From positions 62,001 through 126,000 of the forward strand of contig JALSNX010000001.1 in assembly GCA_026986775.1 (NCBI GenBank): a stretch of 64,000 nucleotides of DNA, written 5' to 3'. The notes beneath the pieces were generated by a model that was given only the letters and a program-made list of their open reading frames with translations, was not told where the DNA came from and did no database searches. Each line of letters begins with the position of its first letter. Position 1 is the stretch's first letter. The position numbers and the translations under genes were made by a program. Source of the DNA: Caldifarciminota bacterium. Lineage in GTDB: Bacteria > Hydrothermota > Hydrothermia > UBA1063 > CAJXJZ01. Of this stretch, positions 7,978 to 15,745 are shown one piece after another.

Positions 7978-8957
7978 GCTGCCTCCCTGAAAATCCTTCC
8001 TATCAAATCTTCAAGGCTCTCTTCCATTATCTTAATGTCTTTCACAGAGAAACGAGAGACCACATCCTTGATAAACGAAGTCACTTTATCGGAATCTATC
8101 CTGTACAGAGCGCGCATAAGAGACATTTCAATAAGTCTATCTTTAAAAGGAACCCTCTCTGGCATTTTTTCAAACTCAATTTCAACTCTCTTTGATTTAG
8201 AAAATTTCTCATACACATCCAGAAGCCTGCCCTGAAAAACAATTCTGCCCTTATTCAGAATAATCAATCTGTCGGAGAGCGCCTCTATATCCTTCATGTA
8301 GTGTGAGGTAAATAGAACCGTTGTTCCTGTTTTTCTTACAAATTCTTTAATGAACTCTCTCAAAGACTTTTGAGCGACAATATCAAGGCCCAGTGTTGGC
8401 TCGTCAAGGAAAAGAACCGCAGGATAATGTAAAATAGCACATAAAATCTCAACCCTTGCCCTCTGTCCCAGAGACAGCTTACGAACAGGAACTTCAAGAA
8501 TTCCATCAAGGTCAAGCATCTCTGAAAGAAGTTTAACCCTATCTTTAAAGGTTCTATCGTCTATATCGTAAATCTCCTTTACGAGTTTAAAGGTATCCAC
8601 AGCAGGAAGGTCCCATCCCATATACTCCACAAACCTCCTCTGAGATGTCAAAAAACCTATGGACTTTAAAAATGCCTTCTCCCTTTTCTGTGGAATATGA
8701 CCAAGAACAGAAACACTGCCATAATCAGGATGAAGTATTCCCGAGAGTATCTTCAATGTCGTTGTCTTGCCTGCCCCATTGGGCCCCAGAATCGTGAGAA
8801 TTTCACCGTAAAACGCTTCAAAACTTATGCCCTTCAGAGCCTCAACCACATCGTACCTTGGCCTCAAATAAAAATCCAGAAGTCCCCTAAATCCTTCCTT
8901 CTTAATGGGACGCCTGAAAACCTTTTTAAGATTGTCAACAACAATAGTTTTCCCCAT
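7974..8957 (-). CDS. ABC-2 exporter ATP-binding protein
   Basis: A 327-residue ATPase with Walker A GPNGAGKTTT (about residues 58-67), signature LSLGQRARVE (about 158-167), Walker B AVLFLDEPTLGLD and H-loop TSHYMKD. A C-terminal extension of about 80 residues follows the nucleotide-binding domain, as is usual in this ABC-2 subfamily. AGGAGGTG precedes the ATG. It drives the two permeases encoded downstream. Possible specificity cannot be read from the sequence. Confidence 0.9.
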   Translation of the reverse strand: MGKTIVVDNLKKVFRRPIKKEGFRGLLDFYLRPRYDVVEALKGISFEAFYGEILTILGPNGAGKTTTLKILSGILHPDYGSVSVLGHIPQKREKAFLKSIGFLTSQRRFVEYMGWDLPAVDTFKLVKEIYDIDDRTFKDRVKLLSEMLDLDGILEVPVRKLSLGQRARVEILCAILHYPAVLFLDEPTLGLDIVAQKSLREFIKEFVRKTGTTVLFTSHYMKDIEALSDRLIILNKGRIVFQGRLLDVYEKFSKSKRVEIEFEKMPERVPFKDRLIEMSLMRALYRIDSDKVTSFIKDVVSRFSVKDIKIMEESLEDLIGRIFREAA

Positions 8958-9182
8958 AAAACACCTCCTGTTTGGGGATAGATAAAAATATATTGTGGGT
9001 GTGAGGCGAAAAGACTGATTGTTATTTGATAAGGATCATCTCAATGCTCCATATTTTGATATACAATGATTTTAAAGCAAATTACATATTTTGTCAAATG
9101 AACGAGTTGCCTCATTAAAAATCTACACGAAAGGTATATCATTGACTCATGATAAAAACTACACGAAACAAGTAAAATACAG

Positions 9183-9228
9183 TACCCTCCTTCTTCTAAT
9201 AAGGGCAACAAAAGGAAGAAGGAGGGTA
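9183..9228. repeat. 14-bp perfect inverted repeat
   Basis: TACCCTCCTTCTTC at 9183-9196 and GAAGAAGGAGGGTA at 9215-9228 are exact reverse complements separated by 18 nt. No T run follows on either strand, so it is not a typical intrinsic terminator. The purine/pyrimidine asymmetry of the arms and the position beside the cassette suggest an element edge or an RNA hairpin. Confidence 0.6.
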
Positions 9229-9271
9229 AGATTATATTCACAAAGGAGTTCTGTATTATGAGCAGAAAAAA

Positions 9272-9354
9272 GATAACGTCTGGCGAACATATGAAGTTTG
9301 CCTGTAGGAATAAATTTAGACAGAGCGAAGTGTGAGCGTATGTTCGCTGTTATC
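9272..9354 (-). repeat. attC-like imperfect palindrome after the nuclease gene
   Basis: The outer arms begin GATAACGTCTGGCGAACATA at 9272 and end CGTATGTTCGCTGTTATC at 9337-9354. They pair with a 4-nt bulge, and a roughly 43-nt variable centre lies between them. On the minus strand it starts shortly after the stop codon of the HrgA-like gene and ends ACGTTATC, the same edge as the palindrome on the other side of that gene. The AAC/GTT cores fit integron attC sites, but the RYYYAAC/GTTRRRY consensus is only partly met. Confidence 0.5.
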
Positions 9355-9371
9355 AGGAGGCAAACGTCGCA

Positions 9372-10304
9372 TCATTTCTTTATCCTTTTTATTAACTCTT
9401 CGCTTTCATAAACTTTATCGTATTTTTCTTTTCTAATTTCTTTACTTGAAAGATCTATCTTTATTCTTTTCAAGAATTCCCTAAAATCTGGATTCTCATC
9501 TGCAAGTTTATTCATAGTATCCCAATCTAATTCGCTTTTGTGCTTTGCAGGAAAAATAATCTCCGAAGAATCGGGATTGTCAACATCCAATTTAATAACT
9601 CCTATCCCGAAAGAAGTAGATAATCTTTTAAGTTCATCCATAAATTCATTATCTTTCTTTAGTTCAGCAGCTACAAGGTAACCTTCATTTGCCCATGAAG
9701 AATTAGATACTGCCTGAAAAAATGATTCTCTAAGATTATGAAACCCGAGGTCTTTCTTAATCTCAAAAGAGTATAAGACTATCGCTGAAGAACCAATTTC
9801 TTTTGCAAAATCTATAACTTCATTTTTCCACTCTTCAATCGGGAAATATACTCCTACGATGTCAGGATGAAGCCATTGAGCATATTTTCTTTTACTTGAC
9901 TTTTCATGATGTATTGTTTTGGTATAAACATTCATGTATGTATAAGCAAAATATGTCAGGAACGGATGTAAATCTCGTTCTTTAAATCTTAATTTCTTGG
10001 AAGGTTCTATTTTGCCTTTTTCTTCCGCTTCTATCTTTTCCAATTCATCCTTTGAACCAAGAGTTTTTAGAAAAAATCTTTTAGGCTTAGAATCTATTTT
10101 AACGAAAGGCGAATCGGGGTTGTCCCTTATATCCACATATATCTGTGCGCCAATTGTCCTCCAGGGCGTTTTTCCCCGAGTGCCACATAATTTATCATAT
10201 CCTTTTTTTATTGCTATATTCCATATCTCTTCCGGAGTAAGAGGTTTCCTTTCTTCCTCAATAATTTTTTGTGCCAATTCTTTAAAAGTAAGTTGTTTTG
10301 CCAT
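9372..10304 (-). CDS. HrgA-like restriction-type nuclease (HARE-HTH plus PD-(D/E)XK)
   Basis: A 310-residue protein. Residues 1-80 are a HARE-HTH winged helix (TFKELAQKIIEE, LTPEEIWNIA, GKTPWRTIGAQIYVDI), a DNA-binding module seen in type II restriction enzymes. Residues 105-300 contain a likely PD-(D/E)XK nuclease core, with HPDIVGVYFPIEEW supplying the acidic residue and YSFEIKK the ExK. The layout matches HrgA/COG2958 proteins, some linked to restriction-modification. No methyltransferase gene is adjacent. GGGAAGG precedes the ATG. The gene lies exactly between two attC-like palindromes and looks like a captured cassette. Confidence 0.7.
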   Translation of the reverse strand: MAKQLTFKELAQKIIEEERKPLTPEEIWNIAIKKGYDKLCGTRGKTPWRTIGAQIYVDIRDNPDSPFVKIDSKPKRFFLKTLGSKDELEKIEAEEKGKIEPSKKLRFKERDLHPFLTYFAYTYMNVYTKTIHHEKSSKRKYAQWLHPDIVGVYFPIEEWKNEVIDFAKEIGSSAIVLYSFEIKKDLGFHNLRESFFQAVSNSSWANEGYLVAAELKKDNEFMDELKRLSTSFGIGVIKLDVDNPDSSEIIFPAKHKSELDWDTMNKLADENPDFREFLKRIKIDLSSKEIRKEKYDKVYESEELIKRIKK

Positions 10305-10339
10305 AATATAACCTTCCCTTTTTCTTTTGTTTGCTTTCT

Positions 10340-10404
10340 GATAACGTTGGACGGGTATCTAAACGAAGGTGATAGCCGAAGTAAAATACCCGCTTGTTGT
10401 CCAA
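10340..10404 (-). repeat. attC-like imperfect palindrome before the nuclease gene
   Basis: TTGGACGGGTAT (10347-10358) pairs with ATACCCG (10386-10392) and GTCCAA (10399-10404), leaving a CTTGTT bulge in one arm as attC folds do. The left edge reads GATAACGTTGGAC, which contains a perfect GTTRRRY core (GTTGGAC) and shares GATAACGT, in the same orientation, with the palindrome at 9272. The nuclease start codon is about 40 bp away, the spacing usual for cassette genes. Confidence 0.55.
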
Positions 10405-10463
10405 GTGCGAAAGCTCCCAGCAATCCAAAGGGGTGTGAGAGTGCCAGCTGTCACCTTTTAATT

Positions 10464-10808
10464 TCATTCTTTCAGCTCCTCCAATATCTTTTCAAATTTG
10501 GGTTTGAGAGGTGGAATCTCCTTTTCTATGACTCCCCATACAATTTCCAAATCAACGCCGTGATACTCATGAATCAACTTATCTCTCATGCCCGCAATGT
10601 ACTTCCATGGAATTTCTGGGTATTTGTTTCTGATTTCTATGGGAATTTTCTTCGCAGCCTCGCCCATCACTTCCAGACTTCTAATCACAGCATTTACAGT
10701 TTTTCTATCCTTTACGAACTCTTCAAAGTCCATACCCTTGATGAACTCCTCAATTTCCTGAATAGACAACAAGATGTCCAGTGCGTAATCTATGTATGTC
10801 CTTTCCAT
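10464..10808 (-). CDS. hepT: HepT-type HEPN toxin (DUF86)
   Basis: A 114-residue HEPN-domain protein of the DUF86 family. The motif RDKLIHEYHGVD carries RX4HXY, the RNase motif whose Tyr is AMPylated by the partner antitoxin in characterised HepT-MntA pairs. The gene overlaps the MNT gene by 19 bp and follows it, the standard order. Together they form a toxin-antitoxin module; the toxin is expected to cleave RNA when the antitoxin is lost. It lies inside the accessory island, 60 bp from an attC-like site. Confidence 0.88.
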   Translation of the reverse strand: MERTYIDYALDILLSIQEIEEFIKGMDFEEFVKDRKTVNAVIRSLEVMGEAAKKIPIEIRNKYPEIPWKYIAGMRDKLIHEYHGVDLEIVWGVIEKEIPPLKPKFEKILEELKE

Positions 10809-11101
10809 ACTGTTACAACCTCTTTAAGGATATACTTTCCAATATGGGGCTTGAGGGCTTTTTTAGATACAAGGTCTACTTTTCTGCCTATTAAATGGCT
10901 CAGATATTCCTCTAATTCAAGAAATTTAAAGAATCCTATAGGCTTTTCAAATTCAACCAGTATGTCAATATCGCTATCTTCCCTTGCTTCTTCTCTCACA
11001 AAAGAACCAAAAATACCAATTTCTTTAACACCATACTTTTCTTTAAGCTCTTCTTTGTGTCTTTTTATAATTTCTTTTATCTCATCAAGTGATTTTTTCA
11101 T
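10790..11101 (-). CDS. mntA: MntA-type minimal nucleotidyltransferase antitoxin
   Basis: A 103-residue minimal nucleotidyltransferase. The active site is visible as GIFGSFVREEAREDSDIDILVEF: GSF, then the DxD pair, followed by a third acidic residue in the KVDLVS strand. In the HEPN-MNT family it neutralises the toxin by transferring AMP to the Tyr of its RX4HXY motif. It precedes and overlaps hepT, so the two are translated together. Confidence 0.88.
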   Translation of the reverse strand: MKKSLDEIKEIIKRHKEELKEKYGVKEIGIFGSFVREEAREDSDIDILVEFEKPIGFFKFLELEEYLSHLIGRKVDLVSKKALKPHIGKYILKEVVTVWKGHT

Positions 11102-11116
11102 TTTTTACCACCTATA

Positions 11117-11323
11117 TTATTTTATTTCAATCTCGGTTTTAAATCTTTTCAGGGTGACGACAGGGATTTCACTTAACTCCTTTATATCAGCATTGCGGAT
11201 ATATTTCCAGTAAAGGCGTATATACGCAATATTACCCCTCAACTCCCCTCTGGATAAATACTTCATGCAACCCTTTTTACTAAAGGGTTCTTTCCCTCTC
11301 TTAATCATAATCATCGTTAGCAA
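11117..11323 (-). CDS. hypothetical small protein, doubtful
   Basis: A 68-residue frame just upstream of the MNT gene and in the same direction. It is basic, with no signal peptide, no recognisable motif and no good ribosome site; the first few codons (MLTMIMIK) look like random AT-rich sequence. It could be a decayed gene of the accessory island. If it is not real, 11102-11548 is an almost gene-free stretch. Confidence 0.2.
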   Translation of the reverse strand: MLTMIMIKRGKEPFSKKGCMKYLSRGELRGNIAYIRLYWKYIRNADIKELSEIPVVTLKRFKTEIEIK

Positions 11324-11389
11324 TATTTATATGGCAATTCCTATAAAAAATCAAGTTTCGGCATTTTCTACATAAATATTACTGAAATG

Positions 11390-11485
11390 GCGTTGTTTTA
11401 CCATAAAAAAATTTCAGTATATGGTGCACAGTGCTTATTATTCCGTGTGACTATTCAAAACCATAAAAACGGGGAGCAACAACGC
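11390..11485. repeat. wide inverted repeat, possible decayed attC-like site
   Basis: GCGTTGTT (11390-11397) and AACAACGC (11478-11485) are exact 8-bp reverse complements about 80 bp apart. Nested inside are two ACCATAAAA copies in direct orientation. The spacing and GTT/AAC arms recall the attC-like elements nearby, but the match is short and may be chance. Confidence 0.25.
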
Positions 11486-11513
11486 AATAGGTTAATTAAT
11501 CACAAATACGGCG

Positions 11514-11542
11514 GGCGGAGGCTGTAGAGTACCTGCCCGCCA
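11514..11542 (-). terminator. GC-rich hairpin after the LVIVD lipoprotein gene
   Basis: GGCGGGC and GCCCGCC (stem of 7 bp, extended by AGG/CCT with a small bulge) lie directly after the stop codon of the minus-strand lipoprotein gene. The T tract on the minus strand is weak (GTATTTGTG), so it is a likely but not ideal terminator. Confidence 0.45.
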
Positions 11543-11548
11543 CAAAAT

Positions 11549-12844
11549 TTAATGTAATTTTATTATCCTGACACTGTTCAAATCGTTTACATAGGCGTAG
11601 TTTCCTGACACCACAACATCCATTGCACTATTCGGAGTATCAAGATGTGCTTTTATTGTTGGTATTGAGGGATTTCTTATATCAACCACATAAAACCCCT
11701 CCGTATTGCATGCCAGATAGGCATAATTGCCTTCCGTATAAAGACCTTCTGCGTAATCGCCGAATGTGACGGCACCCACCTGTCTTATGTTCTGCATGTC
11801 GCTTACATCAACGGCTAAAAGGCCATCTCCTTCTGCTGCAAGGTAAAGGTAATTGCCCTCTTTTGAAATGCCAACTATGTCAGATGGAAAATCAAGGGAA
11901 GCCACCTCTCTTGGGTTCTGTGGATTTGAAACATCAATTATCTGGATACCCATTTCACGGGCTGCCACATAAGCATAACCGTTTTCCACATAGATATCAG
12001 ACCCAACAGAGTTATTCAGAACCACTCCACCCATAACATTCGGCACCTGTGGATTTGAGACATCAATGATTCTAAAGGTGTTATACTGTCCTACCACATA
12101 GCATTTTCCATTGTCATAGTATAGTTTTTCAAAATCAGCATGGCCGCTTGTGTCCACATATGCACCCACGGATACGGGTGAAGACGGATTCTGTATGTCA
12201 AGTACCTCAAGTTCTGTATTGGAAGAATAGAGATAGGTTACTGTGATATAGGCATAATTGCCGTTTACTTTGACATCCATCACATACGGAACTTTATTTG
12301 CGTCCTGCGGGATATAGTTTGAAAGTTCAACGGGATTTGCGGGATTTGTTACATCAACAATGTAAAGCCCGTTGTTTTTTGAGGCGACAAAAAGAAGATT
12401 CCCCGATATTGCCACATTGCCGCCTTTTCCAAAAGAACCTATCTGTGAAAGGGCAAAAGAGTCTGAACTTTGACTTCCTACACTCACAGAAAGAGCATCA
12501 CTCCATTCTGATGTGTTTCCGTCTTTGTCCTTTGCCTGTGCCCTCACATAGTAGGTGCCGCTTTCCTGCCATGCGTGTGTGGCGTAAACGGTATCGCCCA
12601 CAGGTACAAATTCACTCCATTCTGATTTATTCCCATCACCGAAATCAAATTTTAAACTCACGGAATCAACATCACCCGAGGATACAAAACTGTAAAATGT
12701 CCCCTGCTCATTGACATTGAGGGACGAAGGCCCCTCTGGTTTTTCGGGGCTTGCAGGACCTACCTTCAGGATATCGCATCCTGCAATTAAAAGCAGAATG
12801 CCTACTGCCACAATCTGCCATTTTGTTTTGTTGTTTTTGAACAT
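11549..12844 (-). CDS. lipoprotein with PKD-like domain and LVIVD beta-propeller repeats
   Basis: A 431-residue protein from the start at 12844, chosen because GGAGG lies 4-5 bp upstream; in-frame codons further up overlap the previous gene. A lipobox (LLLIAGCD) ends the signal. About residues 40-125 form a PKD/Ig-like domain (FDFGDGNKSEW, ATHAWQESGTYYVRAQAKD). The rest is a run of roughly seven repeats of about 42 residues with the LVIVD pattern (YIVDVTNPANPVEL, RIIDVSNPQVPN, QIIDVSNPQNPREV). These repeats are predicted to form a propeller on the cell surface or in the periplasm. The role is unknown. Confidence 0.75.
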   Translation of the reverse strand: MFKNNKTKWQIVAVGILLLIAGCDILKVGPASPEKPEGPSSLNVNEQGTFYSFVSSGDVDSVSLKFDFGDGNKSEWSEFVPVGDTVYATHAWQESGTYYVRAQAKDKDGNTSEWSDALSVSVGSQSSDSFALSQIGSFGKGGNVAISGNLLFVASKNNGLYIVDVTNPANPVELSNYIPQDANKVPYVMDVKVNGNYAYITVTYLYSSNTELEVLDIQNPSSPVSVGAYVDTSGHADFEKLYYDNGKCYVVGQYNTFRIIDVSNPQVPNVMGGVVLNNSVGSDIYVENGYAYVAAREMGIQIIDVSNPQNPREVASLDFPSDIVGISKEGNYLYLAAEGDGLLAVDVSDMQNIRQVGAVTFGDYAEGLYTEGNYAYLACNTEGFYVVDIRNPSIPTIKAHLDTPNSAMDVVVSGNYAYVNDLNSVRIIKLH

Positions 12845-12854
12845 ATTGCCTCCT

Positions 12855-13919
12855 TTACTTCTTATATGTACACACAGCCCCATAGGTGAGGAAATAGCCC
12901 TCAACCTTTCCATTTATGGCAAGGCCCTTAATTGTCTTCTTCCCGCACTTTTCTTTACCTTTCTTTGTTATTGTGAAAATTATATCACCCCCTTTGCTTT
13001 TGGGAAGGTGAACAACAAGGAACTTTTGCCACTTTCCTTTATAAACATCAAATTTGTATTTCCTGCTCCACCTTTCTTTGCCTTTTTTACGGGCTTGTGC
13101 CCCACTCTGCACGAAATCGCCATTGTAATCTACATTGAAGAAACCGCCCACATAACCTGTATTTATAAACCTTAAAGTGCCGTCTTTGTAGAAATCAAAA
13201 TAGATTTTTCTCCTTCCCTGTGTCTGGACAGAATACATACCCGTTGAAATGGAATTTGCAAAACTTGATTCGTGCCTGAATTTCTTTCTTCTTATAAGGT
13301 ATTTTTTAAAGGCATTGTCCTTTTTTAAATCCGCAAACTTCACACTCTGGGCCGCATTAAGAACCTGCTGCATGTGCTTCATAAAACCATTCTGTATTGC
13401 AGCAAGTTCCTTTTTGTTGTATGCCCCGATATTGGCAAGGGCGAATCCTGAAAAGAAAAGCACCTCTTTGTTGCCCTTTTTAACTTCAACCACCTGAACG
13501 GCAATTGGCACGGGCGTTGATGCAGGCTCAAGGACATTTCCGTAAAAAGAATGGTATAAGAGTTTATAACCGTTTTTAAGGTCGTACTTTTTCGTATTTA
13601 CTGGATTCCACTTCCTTTTAAAATTTCTATCCGACTCTGGAAGTGTAAGGCTTGCAAAGTCCGAAAGTGCAAACCTTTTAACATCTTTAAACGAGAGGTT
13701 TCCACCAACCACCATTATAAGCGTGGGATATGTGAAATAATAGTGCTCCTTACCAAAGGACAGCACACTGACATCTTTATTATCGCTTTCAAAAAGGAGG
13801 CCGTTTGTTATATCCGTATTCTTTTCCCTCCATGAAGACGGAATTTTCGCCCTCATAAAATACAGTTCAAAGGGTTTTGTGGTTACTGCAAAAAGCAGGG
13901 TCAATAACAGAAAATTCAT
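12855..13919 (-). CDS. hypothetical secreted protein
   Basis: A 354-residue protein starting at 13919 (GGAGG before ATGAATTTT), with a short signal peptide ending near AVTTKP. Not recognised. The first two thirds contain repeated uses of Phe/Lys-rich strands and a TIQNGFMKHMQQVLNAAQ helix. The last 110 residues look like a lipocalin-type beta domain (GTLRFINTGYVGG, KFDVYKGKWQKFLVVHLP, GDIIFTITKKGK) with two Cys pairs near the end. It is 10 bp upstream of the LVIVD lipoprotein gene, so the two are probably an exported pair. Confidence 0.6.
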   Translation of the reverse strand: MNFLLLTLLFAVTTKPFELYFMRAKIPSSWREKNTDITNGLLFESDNKDVSVLSFGKEHYYFTYPTLIMVVGGNLSFKDVKRFALSDFASLTLPESDRNFKRKWNPVNTKKYDLKNGYKLLYHSFYGNVLEPASTPVPIAVQVVEVKKGNKEVLFFSGFALANIGAYNKKELAAIQNGFMKHMQQVLNAAQSVKFADLKKDNAFKKYLIRRKKFRHESSFANSISTGMYSVQTQGRRKIYFDFYKDGTLRFINTGYVGGFFNVDYNGDFVQSGAQARKKGKERWSRKYKFDVYKGKWQKFLVVHLPKSKGGDIIFTITKKGKEKCGKKTIKGLAINGKVEGYFLTYGAVCTYKK

Positions 13920-13981
13920 ATTTCCCTCCTTCAATAACAATTATAATGCAGGGGATAAAAATATAAAAGGTTTTTCATAGA

Positions 13982-14010
13982 TTGTAATTACTAAGGGCAG
14001 AGGATATAAT
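13982..14010 (+). promoter_or_regulatory. sigma-70 promoter of the CDF exporter gene
   Basis: TTGTAA (13982-13987), a 17-bp spacer and TATAAT (14005-14010). The ATG follows after only 9 nt and has no Shine-Dalgarno sequence, so the transcript should be nearly leaderless. Confidence 0.65.
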
Positions 14011-14019
14011 TTAAATATT

Positions 14020-14943
14020 ATGGCACATCATCACATTTCGGGTAAAAGGCTATCTATTGCAATAATACTCAACCTCACCATAACGCTTTTACAGGTCATT
14101 TTCGGAATATTGTCCTCATCTTTATCACTTCTTTCGGATGCGCTTCACAATTTCAGCGATGTTATGGCACTCGTTATAAGCTGGCTTGCCAATAGAATCT
14201 CACACAAGAAGGCAAAGGAGAAAAGGACTTTTGGTTACATAAGGGCGGAAATTATTGCGGCTCTTTTTAATTCCTCTGTACTTATGGGGATAGGAGTCTT
14301 ACTCATTTATGAATCCGTAAAAAGGCTCTTTGCGCCCCAACATGTGGATGCCTCAACCGTCATTATACTCGGAACGGTGGGGATTATTGTCAACACGCTC
14401 ACGGCATTTTATCTTCATGGAGATTCAAAGGAGAATATTAATATAAGGTCGGCCTACCTTCATATTGTCGGAGATGTTCTCACCTCTGTTGCTGTGGTCA
14501 TTGGCGGTATTTTTATGGTGCTATGGAAGGTCTATTATGCAGACTCGGTGGTTTCCATGGTCATTGCACTTTATCTCATATACGCCTCTTTTGGTATTAT
14601 AAAAGAATCTGTATCTATATTGATGGAATTTGCACCAGAACATACGAATTTACATGAAATTGAGAGTGCTGTTAAGCTCTTCAAAGAAATTGATAATCTT
14701 CATCATGTCCACATCTGGAGGGTGGGTGAGCATGATGTGTTTTTTGAGGCACATGTTGAGTTTAAGGAAGATACCTCGTTATCAGAGGTCTCCCGCATAC
14801 TGGGAGGAATAGAAAAGATGCTTTTTGAGAAATTCGCCATCAACCATTCAACATTGCAACCTGAACTAAAAAGATGTGAGGACAAATCACTTGTTATTGA
14901 AGACATTGAAAAATGCAGGAGAAAGAAAGATGAAAAAACCTGA
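14020..14943 (+). CDS. cation diffusion facilitator (zinc/cobalt/cadmium exporter)
   Basis: A 307-residue CDF protein with six membrane segments and a cytoplasmic C-terminal domain. The two metal-site helices are clear: SDALHNFSD (about residues 38-46) and HIVGD (about 148-152). The H/D pattern in the first site suggests a ZitB/CzcD-like zinc exporter. The usual His-rich loop is short here, but the N-terminus starts MAHHH and HHVHIW occurs in the C-terminal domain. It is the first gene of an operon with two redox genes. Confidence 0.9.
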   Translation: MAHHHISGKRLSIAIILNLTITLLQVIFGILSSSLSLLSDALHNFSDVMALVISWLANRISHKKAKEKRTFGYIRAEIIAALFNSSVLMGIGVLLIYESVKRLFAPQHVDASTVIILGTVGIIVNTLTAFYLHGDSKENINIRSAYLHIVGDVLTSVAVVIGGIFMVLWKVYYADSVVSMVIALYLIYASFGIIKESVSILMEFAPEHTNLHEIESAVKLFKEIDNLHHVHIWRVGEHDVFFEAHVEFKEDTSLSEVSRILGGIEKMLFEKFAINHSTLQPELKRCEDKSLVIEDIEKCRRKKDEKT

Positions 14944-15298
14944 AGAGTTCAAAAAAGAACGGGCGTATTTAAATGACCTTGTCCTTAAATATTCAAATCT
15001 TGATACAAAGAGGTTCTATAATCTTGACAGCGCTGTTTACAGGAAAGGGGCAATACCAGTAAAATACAAGGAACTCATGGGGCTTGTCGGGTCAATGGTT
15101 TTAAGGTGCGATGAGTGCATAATGTACCACCTTGTAAGGTGCTTTGAGGAGAAAGTAAGCGATGAAGAGGTCATTGAAGCCATGAATATAGGCCTTATAA
15201 TAGGTGGGTCAATAGTAATACCCCATCACAGAAAAGCGGTAGAGTTCTGGGAAAACCTGAAAAAGGAGCAGAAAGATGGACGAAAAGAAAATGCTTGA
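14930..15298 (+). CDS. carboxymuconolactone decarboxylase/AhpD-like protein
   Basis: A 122-residue all-helical protein. It carries CDECIMYHLVR, the CxxC-x-H pattern of the AhpD-like branch, which uses the cysteine pair for peroxidase-linked disulfide reduction. The start at 14930 has GGAG 8-9 bp upstream and overlaps the CDF gene by 14 bp; an earlier in-frame codon would overlap much further. It is followed with overlap by a methionine sulfoxide reductase-like gene, so a thiol-redox role fits. Confidence 0.78.
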   Translation: MKKPEEFKKERAYLNDLVLKYSNLDTKRFYNLDSAVYRKGAIPVKYKELMGLVGSMVLRCDECIMYHLVRCFEEKVSDEEVIEAMNIGLIIGGSIVIPHHRKAVEFWENLKKEQKDGRKENA

Positions 15299-15731
15299 TG
15301 ACATAAAAAAGATTTTATCAAAAGAGGCGCCATTGAACAGTAAACTTTTAGAGGTGTGCAAATATTTGAGAGAAAATGTAGAGCATTACGACTGGGTTGG
15401 CTTCTATTTTGTGGACAAGGACAGAAAGGATGAGCTTGTTTTAGGTCCTTTTGATGGAGAGCCTACCGAGCATGTGAGAATAAAATTCGGGCAGGGCATT
15501 TGCGGGCAGGCAGCGGTAAGAAAAGATGTTTTCATTGTTCAGGATGTTTCAAAAGAAACGAATTATTTATCCTGCAGTCCAGAGGTGAAATCCGAAATCG
15601 TTGTCCCCATATTCAAAAACGGTGAGATTGCAGGAGAACTTGACATAGACTCCCACAAACTCTCACCGTTTAGTAAAAAAGATAGGGAGTTTTTAGAAAA
15701 AGTGGCAGAGATGGTAGGGGAGAATTTGTGA
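15276..15731 (+). CDS. GAF-domain free methionine-(R)-sulfoxide reductase-like protein
   Basis: A 151-residue single GAF domain closely following the fRMsr/YebR family, which reduces free methionine-R-sulfoxide. It keeps the catalytic cysteines in GQGICGQAA and NYLSCSPEVKSEIVVPI. The first of the three cysteines of E. coli YebR is replaced: the segment reads DGEPTEHVRI instead of GKIACVRI. The two retained cysteines are those needed for turnover in related enzymes, so activity is plausible. It overlaps the AhpD-like gene by 23 bp. Confidence 0.8.
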   Translation: MDEKKMLDDIKKILSKEAPLNSKLLEVCKYLRENVEHYDWVGFYFVDKDRKDELVLGPFDGEPTEHVRIKFGQGICGQAAVRKDVFIVQDVSKETNYLSCSPEVKSEIVVPIFKNGEIAGELDIDSHKLSPFSKKDREFLEKVAEMVGENL

Positions 15732-15745
15732 TAAAATCTTCCCGT

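Larger units (their letters stand above)
8958..9371. other. non-coding stretch with hairpins and short repeats
   Basis: About 410 bp without a convincing gene; the short frames here lack ribosome sites and family features. It holds two CTACACGAAA direct repeats about 38 bp apart (near 9125 and 9163), a TATCAT/ATGATA inverted repeat between them, a 14-bp perfect hairpin at 9183-9228, and the attC-like palindrome at 9272-9354. It marks the left edge of the accessory island. Confidence 0.6.

Noticed and set aside
9041-9241. 66-residue minus-strand frame in the gene-free stretch
   Set aside because: No ribosome site; it runs through the 14-bp hairpin, and its hydrophobic start is a by-product of the CTTCTT-rich arm.
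10269-11213. 314-residue plus-strand open frame over the HEPN/MNT genes
   Set aside because: It is antisense to two well-supported genes; its sequence is Ser/Phe/Leu-rich and without domain structure.
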